Counted from the stretch's first letter, positions 33,959 through 48,257 are shown. The stretch is 64,000 nucleotides of DNA from Diogma glabrata (GCA_963693315.1 OY856188.1:215152953-215216952); one strand, 5' to 3'. Translations and numbers: made by a program. Notes: a model not told the origin generated them from the sequence alone.

Positions 33959-34610
33959 ATTATGTCAAAAAACGCCATAACGTTATTTGTTTTGATTTTT
34001 TTTTTTAATTAGCAATGCAATCAAGATTTTTTTTTTCAAATTTTATTTCTAAAATATTTATATATACATATTTAAATTTGTAAACATTTACGTGTAAATT
34101 GTGTTGAAAGTTAAAATAAACATTCAATTTTATGTATTTTTGAAGTTTGACAGTGTGCCGCTTGCTATTAGATTTTTTAAAACTCACATCGCATAAATGG
34201 TAAAATGATAAAAAATTAATGATAAAGTGGAAATGAAGTAAGTTTTAACACTTCACCACTTTACAGTTACAGAATTTGGCTGCAGCAGCCAAATTCTGTA
34301 ACTATGAAGCGGTGAAGCTATTAATTTTTTATCACTTCACCGTAAAAAAACAATTTCTCATCTAACTAAAAGTATTATAACTAAAAAGTTAACACCGAAT
34401 TTCGGTTAGTGATAAAATAAAATTGATTTTTTTGTTGCTAACGCCAATTATGTCAAAAAACACAATTTCATCAATGTGATTTGTTTATTTCAGATTTCTA
34501 AATAACCCCAAGAATTTTTTTTCAAATTTAACTTCGAAATTATTTAAATACAGTTAAATTTTAAATTGATGTTTAAATTGTGTAAAAATGAATAATATTT
34601 ACATGCGTTT
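33959..34610. repeat. Diverged direct repeats enclosing foldback Q
   Basis: ATTATGTCAAAAAAC starts at 33959 and again at 34447, and about 160 bp after each are similar (TTTCAAATTT, ATTTAAAT, AAATTGTGT). Between them, about 34200-34400 folds back on a centre at GCTGCAGCAGC (about 34285): CACTTCACC and TTACAGAATTTGGC on one side, GCCAAATTCTGTAA and GGTGAAG on the other. The right half of the foldback matches 12310-12470. Confidence 0.65.
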
Positions 34611-34614
34611 TAGA

Positions 34615-36596
<1,982 letters not shown>

Positions 36597-36609
36597 TTCT
36601 CCACCACTT
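36597..36609 (-). other. Polypurine tract
   Basis: On the minus strand, AAGTGGTGGAGAA lies directly before the 3' LTR. Purine-rich tracts at this place prime plus-strand synthesis in LTR retrotransposons. It is short and has two T. Confidence 0.6.
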
Positions 36610-38589
36610 ATTTCTGTTCGTCCCGAATAGAATCTAAATCTCCTCTTCTGTAGGGTGCTAATCTTTCTAGATGACCGACTTTTGGTTTCGCTCGTTGACC
36701 TTTCTTTATTCGATAAACGACATCGTTTAATTTTGTTATGATGGTACAAGGTCCTTCCCAAGATGTTTGTAGTTTTGGAGATAATCCTTTTCTCCGCTGT
36801 GGATTATGTAGCCACACTAGTTGTCCTTCCTCAAATCCCTTGTTGTTTGCGCGAATGTCATACCGAGCCTTCATTCGATCACTGGATATCTGTGCTTTTT
36901 GTCTTACAAACGTGTGTACCTCCTCAAGTTCTTTTTGAAGTTTATTAACATAATCTTGGACACATAATATTGACGATGGAATAATCCCAAACTTCAGATC
37001 ACCAGGTAGCCGTAAATCATTTCCAAAAATGGTTGTAGCTGGCGTCGTTTTGGTTGTATCATGCACTGCTGATCTATAAGCCATCAAAAATAACGGAATA
37101 TGACGGTCCCAATCACGTTGATTCTTGTTTACTACTTTTGCTAGATATTTCTCAAGAGTTGCATTAAATCTTTCCACCATGCCATCTGATTGTGGATGTG
37201 AAGCAGTTGTTCTAGTTTTATTAATTCCAAGCATCTGACAAATTTCTTGAAATATGGTAGATTCAAAATTTCTTCCTTGATCTGTGTGAATCTCCATCGG
37301 TACTCCGTAGCGACTTATCCAATTGCTAACTACTGCTTCAGCGATCGTTGTTGCTTCTTGGTTTGGTATTGCACACACTTCTGGCCATTTGCTAAAATAA
37401 TCCATTATGACTAGCACATATTTGTTGTTGTTATCAGAAGTCGGAAATGGTCCAGCTACATCCATCGCAATTCTCTCGAATGATGCTCCTACATTATACT
37501 GCCTCATGTTACCACGGCTTCTTCTTGCAGGTCCCTTTGCAGCCGCACATTGATCGCATGCTTTACACCATTCCACTACCGATTGACGTGCTCCTGACCA
37601 ATAAAATCTACGCCGTACTTTAGCAAGGGTTTTGTTAATACCCAGGTGACCGCCACTGGTTCCTTCATGATATTCCTTTAATACTTGAGGTATTCTTATT
37701 TTGGGAACTACTATCATTGATTCTTTAACTGATCCGTCAGGACTTTCCCAAATTCTTTTCAAGCATCCATCTTCAATACAGAGGCTGTCCCATTGTGCCC
37801 AATATGCCTTCAATGTTTGACTTTTATCGGCAATCTCACTCCATGTAGGTTTTTCTCCCTTTTCCTTGCACTTTATTATTGGTGCCAAGCTCGGATCTTC
37901 TAGTTGCTCCTTCCTTACCACTTCATGCGTCCAGTCTTCACTAGGAAGCACTTGCAGAAGCCTGACATCAATAATGTTTTCCTTACTTTCCGCCCGATTA
38001 CAGTGCTTACATTTCGCCTGGCATGGCCTTCTTGATAATGCATCAGCATTTCCATGTGCACTTCCCCTTCGATGTTCAATGTCGAAATCATAAGCTTGTA
38101 AGCGTTCAATCCATCGTGCTACTTGTCCTTCCGGGTTCTTAAATTGCAGTAGCCACCTCAATGCTCCATGATCAGTTCTCAAATGAAATTTTTGACCGTA
38201 CAAATATTTATGAAAATGATTTACACATTCCACTATAGCCAGCAATTCTTTACGGGTTACACAATAATTCCTTTCTGGCTTGGACAGTATTTTTGAGTAA
38301 TAAGCTATTACTTTTTCTTGTCCATCAATTTCTTGAGATAACACTCCTCCTATACCATCATTGCTGGCATCAGTGTCTAATATGAATTTAAAATTTGGTA
38401 TAGGGTAAGCCAGAACTGGTGCTGTGCACAATCTTTTCCGAAGCTCCACAAAAGCGTCTTCTGCTTTTCGGTCCATTCAAAAGCTTTATCCTTCCTCGTG
38501 AGCTCATGTAGACTCTTAGCAACATTGGCAAATCCTGGCACAAAACGTCGGTAGTAAGTGCACAATCCCAGAAAACTGCGAAGCTCATG
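36608..38589 (-). pseudogene. pol: pol, second part: RNase H and integrase
   Basis: After the in-frame TGA at 38590-38592 the original frame continues through the RT-thumb-like YYRRFVPGFANV (about 38515-38555) and is then lost by a one-base change near 38460. From there a second frame is open to 36608 (622 codons from Met at 38476). It holds RNase H, with LDTDAS (about residue 34), RKELLAI, TDHGALRWLL and NADALSRR (about residue 145). It then holds an integrase with an HHCC finger (H..H..CKACDQC) and a DDE core: MDVAGPF, HTDQGRNFE and a MVERFN segment with the Glu. The C-terminal domain ends in VGHLERLAPY. There is no chromodomain. All catalytic residues I can see are kept, so damage is limited to the stop and the frameshift. 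Confidence 0.93.
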
Positions 38590-40275
38590 TCAATTCTTAG
38601 GTCTTGGCCATTCTTTTACTGCTGTGATCTTATCAGCATCTGTGTGTATTCCATTCGTTGTTACTTTGTGCCCCAAGTATTTTACTTCCTCTCTGAATAG
38701 TGTACATTTCTTTGGACTCAATTTTAGTCCTGCTGCTTGGATTCGCTCGAAGACTTCTTCTAAATTCTTCAAATGATCGTCGAAATCCTTGCCCATTACA
38801 ATGATGTCGTCCAAGTACACAAGGCACGTTCTCCAATGTAATCCTTTCAGCACACGTTCCATTAAACGTTCAAATGTTGCGGGAGCATTACATAGTCCAA
38901 ATGGCATAACGTTAAACTGCCATAGCCCACTACCTACACTAAACGCTGTCTTTTCTCTATCCTCTTCTTGGACTTCTACCTGCCAATAACCACTTTGTAG
39001 ATCTAATGTTGAGAATAATCTGGCACCTGATAATGTGTCCAAGGCATCATCAATTCGAGGTAATGGGTAGCTATCTTTCTTTGTTACTGCATTCAGTTTT
39101 CTGTAGTCGACGCAGAATCTCATAGTTCCATCCTTCTTTCCAACTAAAACCACAGGTGAACTCCATGGACTATCTGATTGCTCGATAACACCAGCCAATT
39201 TCATATCCTTTACCATTCTATCAGCTTCTTCCCGTTTTGCTAATGGTAATCTTCTTGGTGCTTGGCGAATTGGCATCTCTGCTCCCGTGTCAATTTTATG
39301 TTTAACCAGATTAGTTCTTCCGTTGTCTGCTGATGTACTGCAGAAGATGGATGAATAACGTTCGAGCAACTGCTCTGCTTCTTTCTTTTGTTCTTTTGTA
39401 AGCTCTGTTGTCCACTTCTGTAGTAGATTTTGTATTTCTTTCTTCTGCGTTTGATTTTCGACTTTCCTTTCTGTGTGCTGTTGTTCACATTTCGCAATGA
39501 TAGTTACTTCTTCACATTTACCGACGATTGTTCTTTTCTTGAGGGTTTTTGTTTTGTCTGACAGATTTAGTGTTCTTATCGGTATTCTTAAGTTTTCATC
39601 TGGTACAACTAATGTTTTCCCTATAATGATCTCTTGATGTTGTAGACCATTTTCATTGGCTTCCACAACCCACAACCTTGGTGACCCAGAATCTCCCTCC
39701 AATCTTCCCCAGACGATTGTTTCGGTATTAGGTGCCAGCTTTTCGCAATGTTCCAATATTATTCGCCTCATACTTGATTCTGCACCAATCATCTGAAGAA
39801 CCAACTCTACGTTACCATACTTGAGTACTCCATTTCCAGCGTCTATTACAAATCCATTCGGCCTCAGGAAGTCCATTCCCAAAATTACTTCATCAACGAT
39901 GTCTGTCACTAGAACTTCATGCTGAAAGTGCGTATTTCCAATTTTTATATCGGCAATTTTGCTTCCCCTGATAGTTGCACTTTCCCCTGTTGCTGTTTGT
40001 ATTCGATATTTTTCTGCTGGTTGTAATTCCCCTTTTAGTAAATCTGTACGGACTATTGTGCGGGTTGCTCCAGTATCTAGCGTAATGATACAGTTGTTGT
40101 CATCAATTTCAGCTCCAATCGTTAAACTGTCACCATTCCTTGCGATTCTTGAAATAGGAATGGAGATTATGGGGCATTCGGTTGTGGGAGCCAGCTTACG
40201 CCCCTTAAAGCTGACTCGTTTTAGTTTAACCCTTCCGCTGCTATTTGACCATCCTCTCCCGCTTGAGCCTTTTCT
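38590..40275 (-). pseudogene. pol: pol, first part: protease and reverse transcriptase
   Basis: The frame opens after a TGA at 40276-40278, overlaps gag by 55 bp in the -1 frame and runs to TGA at 38590-38592, where the family has Trp. The aspartic protease has the catalytic LDTGATRTI (Asp codon at about 40075-40077) and a downstream VILGMDFL. RT motifs follow: FCVDYRKLN, STLDLQSGYWQVEV, MPFGLCNAPATFERLM, and the catalytic YLDDI (about 38804-38818), then KYLGHKV. No Met start is expected because translation should come from frameshifting out of gag. Only the terminal TGA is damaging; RT itself looks intact. Confidence 0.94.
40221..40275 (-). promoter_or_regulatory. gag-pol overlap, probable -1 ribosomal frameshift region
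   Basis: Gag ends ...GGG TTA AAC TAA. The pol frame is open across this point in the -1 register (GTT AAA CTA). The heptamer GTTAAAC just before the gag stop resembles the classical slippery UUUAAAC with one changed base. Minus-one shifting is the usual way gypsy elements of this type make Gag-Pol. The exact slip site is inference. Confidence 0.5.
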
Positions 40276-41714
40276 TCAGATGATCTCCGTCTGATTGGTG
40301 ATGTTGATCTTCCCCGTTTTCGTCTGGCCTCTCTGCATTCTCGAGATATGTAACCAAGTTTGTCACATACCCAACATCTTATTCTACTGTTAAATTCTCC
40401 GGATCCTCTCTGGGGCCTAAAACTATCCTCTTCTTCCATTTCTACACGGCGTACTTTGATTGTTGGTTTGACAATTGCTTGTGCCGTCTCACTAGTCAAT
40501 GCACAAGCTATTGTTTCAGCAAATGTAGCTTTAGGTGTCATCACAGCTGACTTTCGCTTCTCTGGATCTCTTATGCCGTCGATGAACGCATCTATCTTCA
40601 TTCTTTCCATATAGTCTGGTGATGTATTTCCATGTGCCATATGTACCAGACGTTCGATCGCAGACGAAAACTCTTGCAAACTTTCTCCAATTCGCTGATA
40701 GCGACCCTTCAACTCAAGTCTGTATATCTCCCGCTTGTGGTCACTACCATATTTGCGATCTAAAGCCTTCATGATCTCATTGTAGCTCCTTCGATCTTGT
40801 TCTGGAACTGCTTGTATTGTTTCTGCTGCTTCACCCTTCAGTGCCACTATTAAAGCTGCCACACGATGTGTTTCGTTCCAACTGTTCTTATCAGCTGCTG
40901 TTTCAAATTGGAATTTGAAAATTCCAAATGATGATGTACCATCGTATGTGGGCGGTTTTAGCTTCATGCTTTGTGTTTGTTGAGCCGTGTGAATTGTTTT
41001 ACCATTAATTTCAACATCTTGAAGCCTTTTTTCAAAATTCACAACCATTGATTGTACTTTTTGGTTTTCATCGAGAACTTTTTGTTCAAAATGCTTTACT
41101 TCTTGTTGTACTTTCCCGACTTTCTCATCCACAATTTTCTCTACCTCGATGTGTAGATTCGCTGCCATCTGTAAAAGTTTCTCGTCGATGTGTGTTTTAA
41201 CCAAGCTAATTTCTTCTCGACTTGAAGCGATGTTTGCAGACTGTTGATTGATGGTTATGGACTCCTGCTTTATTTCTTCTCGACTTGCAGCTATTTGTTG
41301 ATCGATGTTTGCAGACTGTTGCTTTATGTTGACATTTAACTTTTTCATTTCATTACTCATGCTGTTACTTTGCAAATCTAACTTTTTGTTCATAACCTCC
41401 ATGTTTGCCTTTACATCTGCTCTCATGTTGAAACTCATTTGCTCCATCATAGCCATTAACTGTGCAAAGTCGTTGTTTGCTGGTACAACTTTCCTCGTTG
41501 CTTCAACAGCACCATCTTTATCTTCAATATTTCCTGCATCTGGATTTACATCTGCTTCTTTTTGCCCAAAACGATATTTTTCTGGATCCAATCCAGCTGC
41601 TTCCATAGCTTTTATTAATCGTTCTTTCAACTCATTCTTGGTTCCCGTTGTTGAAAGGTTCCTTTTCTCCAATTCGCTCTTCAGATCTTTAACTTTTAAT
41701 CCATTCAAATCCAT
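40221..41714 (-). CDS. gag: Gag with SAP domain, coiled coil and altered zinc knuckle
   Basis: Structural protein that would assemble the intracellular particle and bind RNA. I place the start at ATG (complement of 41712-41714), giving 497 residues; the frame is open further upstream but enters the primer-binding site. Residues 1-45 form a SAP-like motif (GLKVKDLKSELEKRNL, GTKNELKERL). A long helical, coiled-coil region follows at about 75-215, with Gln/Ser repeats SANIDQQ and SREEI. A gag-type capsid part begins at LKPPTYDG, about residue 250, with FKFQFETAAD and RMKIDAFIDGI. Near residue 446 is a CCHC knuckle reading CWVCDKLGYISREC, where the conserved His is Tyr. The C-terminus is Arg/Ser-rich. 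The frame is intact, so apart from the knuckle the protein could be made. Confidence 0.93.
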   Translation of the reverse strand: MDLNGLKVKDLKSELEKRNLSTTGTKNELKERLIKAMEAAGLDPEKYRFGQKEADVNPDAGNIEDKDGAVEATRKVVPANNDFAQLMAMMEQMSFNMRADVKANMEVMNKKLDLQSNSMSNEMKKLNVNIKQQSANIDQQIAASREEIKQESITINQQSANIASSREEISLVKTHIDEKLLQMAANLHIEVEKIVDEKVGKVQQEVKHFEQKVLDENQKVQSMVVNFEKRLQDVEINGKTIHTAQQTQSMKLKPPTYDGTSSFGIFKFQFETAADKNSWNETHRVAALIVALKGEAAETIQAVPEQDRRSYNEIMKALDRKYGSDHKREIYRLELKGRYQRIGESLQEFSSAIERLVHMAHGNTSPDYMERMKIDAFIDGIRDPEKRKSAVMTPKATFAETIACALTSETAQAIVKPTIKVRRVEMEEEDSFRPQRGSGEFNSRIRCWVCDKLGYISRECREARRKRGRSTSPIRRRSSEEKAQAGEDGQIAAEGLN

Positions 41715-41729
41715 CTTATTTCCCAATTT

Positions 41730-41743
41730 CACTTCTGACACCA
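41730..41743 (-). other. Primer-binding site (tRNA-Leu type)
   Basis: On the minus strand TGGTGTCAGAAGTG starts two bases after the 5' LTR. It is complementary to the 3' end of animal tRNA-Leu (CAA) including the added CCA. This primes minus-strand cDNA synthesis. Confidence 0.8.
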
Positions 41744-41745
41744 GT

Positions 41746-42891
<1,146 letters not shown>

Positions 42892-42892
42892 T

Positions 42893-43900
42893 ATATATAA
42901 CGATATGAGATATAACGAAAACGACCGGCACTCTCACGGTCGCATTTGTTGAGATATATCAAAAAAATTTTCTGTACATGCAGTGTGTTCTATTAATATC
43001 TTAGACGAGTTCGTGAATCAACAAAATTCGACACGTGGTTAAGAAACTAGAGCCTTTTTTCTAAAAAAATTGATTTTTTAAAACCGTTATAACGGCCGTT
43101 TGGATACTAGTATTTTGAAAAAATTAACAAATTAGAATCTTTGGAATCTCTTTTATTGCTTTACTTTAAAAATAGAATTCTGCAGTTAGAGGTTCCTGAG
43201 TGTGCTGCTCCAACAAACAAATTTGCAAAGAAAATGTTTTTATTAAACAACCGGCACTCTCACGGTCGCATTTGTAAAGCCAGATCAAAAATCTTTTTTC
43301 AAAAATGTGTGTTTTATATGTTTTACAAAAATATCTTGGACAAGTTCGTAAATCAGCCGCATCCAACACATGGTTAAGAAACTAGAGGCTTTATACAAGA
43401 AAAAAAGTCTGTTTTTTAGATCCGTTATAACGGCCGTTTGAATACTAATATTTTTAAAAACTTCACAAATTTAGAATTTTTGAAATCTTTTTTATCAATT
43501 TCTTTTAAAAAATAGAACTCTGCAGCAGGAAGTTTCTGAGTGAGCGGCTCCAACAAAAAAGCTTGTAAAACACAAAATGCGTTTGAAACAACCGGCACTC
43601 TCACGGTCTCATTTGTGGAGCCAGATCAAAAAACTTTTTTTAAAAATGTGTGTTTTATAAATGTCTTGGATAAGTTCGTAAATCAGCTAAATCCAACACA
43701 TAGTTAAGAAACTATAGGCTTTATATTAGAAAAAAATTGGTTTTTTAAATCCGTTATAACGGCCGTTTGGATACTAATATATTTAAAAACTTCACAAATT
43801 TAGAATTTGTGGAAACATTATAATCCGTTTCTTATAAAAATAAACCTCTGCAGTTAGAGATTTTTGACTCGTCGGCTTCAACAAAAAAGTTTGAAACAAG
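42893..43900 (+). repeat. ~333-bp tandem repeat, three copies (family R)
   Basis: CCGGCACTCTCACGGTC recurs at about 42924, 43253 and 43592, and CCGTTATAACGGCCGTTTG at about 43083, 43419 and 43748, a spacing of about 330-339. Each unit also contains CTGCAG near GGTTCCTGAG-like words and AACACATGGTTAAGAAACTA. The palindrome CCGTTATAACGG is in every unit. Weak open frames (e.g. 43141-43377) do not persist between units and are rejected. The family recurs inverted at about 62300-62595, again next to (TA)n. Confidence 0.8.
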
Positions 43901-44312
43901 ACCTAAGAAAAACAATTTGCAAAAACCTTATAACAGTCAATGAAAAAAAAAATAAAAAGATTTGAATAGCAGAAAAAAACTTTTTTTTCTTAGAAATAAA
44001 CTATTTTGATATTTTGCAGTAGTTACACGATATGTATATGATATAGAGTAGGTTGGCGTTTGTTTTTCATATAGTGTCATAAATTGTCACACATATGTTC
44101 TGTCGTAGATCTGATATTTGTTTTTTGCAAAATTGGATAGATGTAGTTTTGCTTATATGTAGCTAATTTTTTTTTTAATTTTTTTGATATCTGTTTGTAA
44201 TTAGTTTGTTTTGTTTAAACTAATCTGATACATCTACTTGTACACAAAACTGTCTGATCTCGATATCTACCTATTCCTACCTATCCTGCCGCTTGGACTT
44301 TTTTTTAATAAA
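43901..44312. other. Non-coding stretch
   Basis: T-rich sequence without coding signal or recognised repeat. Confidence 0.4.
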
Positions 44313-44412
44313 ATGTGTTGTGTAGTAGGATTTACAATATGTGTCACAATAACACATAAAAACGTTTTAAGACCAAGGTCCCACAACAACATACGTTCAA
44401 AGGTGTTGATGG
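44313..44412 (-). mobile_element. 3'-end fragment of the LINE family seen at 998-2260
   Basis: GTTGTGTAGTAGGATTTACA, ATGTGTCACAATAACACA, TTAAGACC, AGGTCCCACAACAACAT and GGTGTTG match 1012-1108 in order. On the minus strand this corresponds to the last codons (ERMLLWDLGLK) and the 3' end. It is a very short 5'-truncated insertion or remnant. Confidence 0.75.
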
Positions 44413-44799
44413 ATGTAAATCTTTCTTTTTTTGTTTTTTTATATTTTTTGTTAAAGAATGGATAACTAAACAAAAAATCCTATCACTGACAAAATATGAC
44501 ATAGGCCAATATTATATGATAGAATAGAGAAAATAAAAGTAAATTAAATAGTAAATAGGAAATGTTTACAAAAATTTGCTGAAACAAAACAAAAATGTAG
44601 CTGCCAATAATCCAGCCGGTTGCATATTCCTTGATCCTGCGACGCACTGTCTTTCTTAAACATTAAAGCCCACACATAGTTATATGAAGGCTCGTTTCTT
44701 CAAGGAAGCAATAGCGTCTCATCATCAAGGATTATTTCACAGCTAAGATTGAGGGTACTATCGTTGACTGAATACAGTTCATCCGCCACCACCTCAAAG

Positions 44800-44915
44800 A
44801 TGACACCTTGGCTAGTGATATCTTCATGCTATTGCCAGTGGTATGTGATATCTCACGTTAACTCGTATGTCAATAGCAGATACTGGAGTATGCCGGGTTG
44901 TCACACCCGTAGATC
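44800..44915 (+). repeat. Dispersed repeat ending CACACCCGTA, copy 2
   Basis: It has CTAGTGATATCT, CAGTGGTATGTGATATCTC, GTTAACTCG, CAATAGCAGATACTGGAG and GTTGTCACACCCGTA. It matches 8135-8235 and 59945-60005. Confidence 0.6.
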
Positions 44916-45379
44916 AAAAATTAAATTTTATTCAAAACAATAAAAACTGATCCCTTCATGTGGATATTCATAGTTAAACATATCGTTATAAAGATTTAAA
45001 TTTAGAAAATTATTTAAACTATTTCTCAGAAAAAACTAATAGTTTTAATAAGAAGATAAAATTCTTATATATCAATTTTTTAAAACAAAACAATTTATTC
45101 AAAACAAAAACGAAAATCAAGGCAATCATTTTTAAAATTTCAAAAACATTTTAGTTCGAAGCATCACCACAAATATTCCCCCACCAGTGGGCAGTGGCTT
45201 TGAAGAAGACACGAATTAAAGAATGTTGGTACTGATGTACCGAAAGTACTATATGATAGAAATTTTTTAATATTTACATAAAAGTGGGTGGCTTGATGAT
45301 GGAAAAAAAATATTCGAAAAATTGACGCGGATCACGATTTTGACTAAAGTTCAAAACAGATTTTCAACATCCTACGAAA

Positions 45380-45961
45380 TCAAATCATACTAGAAGGAAA
45401 GGATTTTGCTAGATTATCGAAGCGCATGCTGATATAATCTAGTAATTTTTTTGTAGTTTTGTTCGTCCTTCCGGATTTTGAAGTTCTTAAATGAGGAATG
45501 ATTTGAGACAGATCATTAAAAGTAACCTTTTTGGTTGGCATTTTATGTAGAGCTGAGTCTTGTCGATTCGCACCCTTAATATCTGATGGCATCAGGTTAG
45601 CTGAGAAGTAGAGATTGTGATCTATAGTAGGATCAGAATGCTCAGTTGTAGATAACCGTTTTAGTGTATATTTTGAAAATGTACTTGAATCTTTGTGATT
45701 CGTATGAGCATTAGAATTTTCGAGAGAACTGCATTGTTCTTCGCCTGAATTTGCCTGGTAACAGGGTTTAAGACTGTCGATTGAATTCTTGGCTGTTTTG
45801 TCATTAATTTCCAAATCGAAATTTTTGTTATTACGACTTAAAACTTTGGTGTAAGGTGGTTGTAAAGATTTCCTTACAGCTTCGGTTCGTAAGAGGACAT
45901 GTGAGCAAGTTTGGAAATCTTTGCTCACAAAGGAAGAAGACGTCACGTGTGCAGACGCTGG
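45380..45961 (-). pseudogene. gypsy element 2: post-integrase C-terminal region
   Basis: An open frame of 188 codons (45946 to 45380). It begins with an integrase C-terminal part (QTCSHVLLRTEAVRKSLQPPYT, then VLSRNNKNF and IDSLKPCY). It continues into a Ser/Asn/Thr-rich tail with no known domain and ends near KKLLDYISMRFDNLA. The gap between PPYT and VLSR is shorter than usual, suggesting a small deletion. The long open tail is a little surprising in so decayed an element. Confidence 0.7.
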
Positions 45962-46731
45962 TTAAGGTCCACCTTCGTTGAAATACTTTCTCAATAGTTT
46001 AACGAACTCGGATTGGGGAACGAATTAATTTGTAGAAGAATTTAGAAATTGTCCCGGAATTCGTATCGAGCTTCCATAAGTTAGTTCCGCTGAAGTAGTT
46101 TGTAGTTCGTCACTAAAGGAGGTTCTTAAACCCAATAGGACAGAAGGCAGTATTGTTGTAAAATCGGTACGGTTGTGACACATAATTGCAGATTTAATCG
46201 TACGATGATACCTTTCTATCATGCCATTGCATTTCGGATTGTATGATGTAGTTCTACATCGTTTGAAACCTAATAGATTGGAAAGTTCAGTAAACAATTC
46301 AGATTCAAATTGGGTTTCTTGATCAGTTATAATTGATTCTGGAACACCAAATCTCGAAATCCATGTATTGTAAACAGCAAAAGCAGCTGTTCTAGCTGTG
46401 ATGTCTGGATCAGGAATTGCTTCAGGCCACCGCGAATAACGATCATTTAGAGTTACACAATACCTTCGATTCTCTGATATTGGTAAAGGACTAATGATAT
46501 CGAGGTGAATTTGTTAAAAAACCGCTGTGAATTTGTTTTAATATTGCCATGCGGTGACTTAGTGTGTCGAGAAACCTTGGACTTTTGACACGCTATGCAT
46601 TGTTGAGCCATATTTCTAACGTCCCTTTTTATTGAAGGCCAAATTTTGTGTTTTTTTTTATAGATTCTATAGAAGATTGGTTGAAGCTTTAACACTAGAA
46701 TGCGAAAGACTATGAAATACGTCCAAAACAC
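45962..46731 (-). pseudogene. gypsy element 2: integrase
   Basis: In broken frames: a zinc finger half with CIACQKSK (about 46590-46615); a core part with DRYSRWPEAIPDPD and ITDQETQFESELF (about 46290-46450); and an open frame 46297-46025 with FKRCRTTSYNPKCNGMIERYH, which carries the third acidic residue of the DDE triad, then LGLRTSF. Several stops and frame changes separate the pieces. Confidence 0.85.
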
Positions 46732-46935
46732 TTTGACTCAAAGCTACAGAATAAATGGCCTGCGCATAGTTTTAGTTGTGTCACAATAAATCAGTTTACT
46801 TTCATTACAAGTAACTGGCAAAGCAGTAAACTTCAAAATTGTGTTGCTTTGAAGTAATGTTAACAATTCCTCGTCATTGGTTTGTGCGTCCGCGATTGCA
46901 TGCATAATCAATTTTCTCTGGAATGAGGATTTGAT

Positions 46936-47499
46936 TTATATACGTGATAACACGTCGGCTACAACATTGTCGGTACCAGAAATATGCTTGATATCAGTGG
47001 TAAATTGCCTAATGAAATCCAGGTGTCGAAATTGAGGGGGAGATGCTTTTTCAAGATTTTGTTTAAAAGCAAAAATTAGAGGTTTGTGGTCAGTGAATAG
47101 TGTAAATTCACGACCTTCCAGAAGATACACAAAATGCTTGATAACGGAATACGCTGCGAGAAGTTTTCGATCATAAGCGCTATATTTAGTTTGGGCATCG
47201 TTAAGGCGTACCGAGAAGAAACTGAGCGGTTGCCAGGTTTCTTCAAAAAATTACTGCACTACGGCTCCTATCACTGTATCAGATGCACCGACCATAATTG
47301 CCAGTCGAGCGGAAGATGACGGATGAGCAAGAAGGCTGCCATTGCAAAACTTATCTTTGCAATTTCGAAAGGCATTAATGGACTCAGTGGTCCAAGTGAC
47401 AGGAATTTTACTGTTCTTCTTGTATCCTTTCAAGGAGTCGTTAAGTAAAATTTGGTCAGCTGCTGCAGCTGGTAAGAATCGTGTATAAAAATTAAGCAT
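46936..47499 (-). pseudogene. gypsy element 2: RT connection and RNase H
   Basis: Two open pieces: 47499-47251, with MLNFYTRFLP and a DTVIGAVVQ segment where the family has Asp-Ala-Ser-type RNase H residues (here GASD); and 47130-46936, with GREFTLFTDHKPLIFAF and DNVVADVLSR. The residues TDHKPL and ADVLSR are typical RNase H landmarks. The pieces are separated by frame changes near 47150-47250. Confidence 0.85.
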
Positions 47500-48257
47500 T
47501 CCTAAGAATCTCTTAAGCTGCTTAACTATAGTGGGACGTTCAAAGTCTTTTATGACTTGTACACGTTCACGACCTGCAAAATGGCGTGTTCATTAACCAC
47601 GTGACGTAAGAATTTAATCTCAGATTTAGCAAAAACGCATTTATCTGGATTAATAATGAGACTATTTTCATAGAATATTTGAAAAATCATTTGGAGGTGG
47701 ATAAGATGTGCTCCTCTGGATTTTTTAATGCTACAAGTACATCATTTAGATAAACGAAGCAAAAATTGAATCCGATTAAAACAAAGTGTATCAATCTTTG
47801 GAACGATTGAGCAGCATTCCTAAGAACAAAAGTCATTTTTGTGAATTCAAAAAGACCGAAAGGTGTAGAGATTGCGGTCTTAGGAATGTCCTCCGGCTAT
47901 TTTGGAATTTGATGGTATGCCTAACAAAATCGAGCGACGAAAAAATCGTGAATCCCTCCAATTGATGCGAAAAATCTTGAAGGTGAGGAATGGAATATCG
48001 ATCAGGATCTGTAATCCTATTTAGAGCTCGATATTCACCGAAGGGATGCCATTCACCATTCTATTTATGCACTTTTTATGACTACAGTTGCACCATATCT
48101 TATCGAGCTCAGCTTTCGCTATTTTAAGCTTGTCAGGAGCTAAACGACGAGTTTTACAAGGTACAGGTGTACCAACTGTCTCGAGTTTGTGTGTTACATG
48201 ATGTTTTACAATACTTGGACGGAAATTTGGATTTGCAATTCCGGGAAATTTATCCAA
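47500..48257 (-). pseudogene. gypsy element 2: reverse transcriptase with YLND in place of YLDD
   Basis: The N-terminal part is open from 48257 to 48021 (VKHHVTHKLETVGTPV, RRLAPDKLKIAKAEL). Further down, a frame reads FEFTKMTFVLRNAAQSFQRL and FCFVYLNDVLVALKN (about 47715-47850). The catalytic box is YLND, so one of the two metal-binding Asp is Asn. Stops lie on both sides. Inactive. Confidence 0.85.

Noticed and set aside
43141..43377. 78-codon plus-strand frame and its minus partner in family R
   Set aside because: The frame is not open in the other two units of the same tandem repeat.
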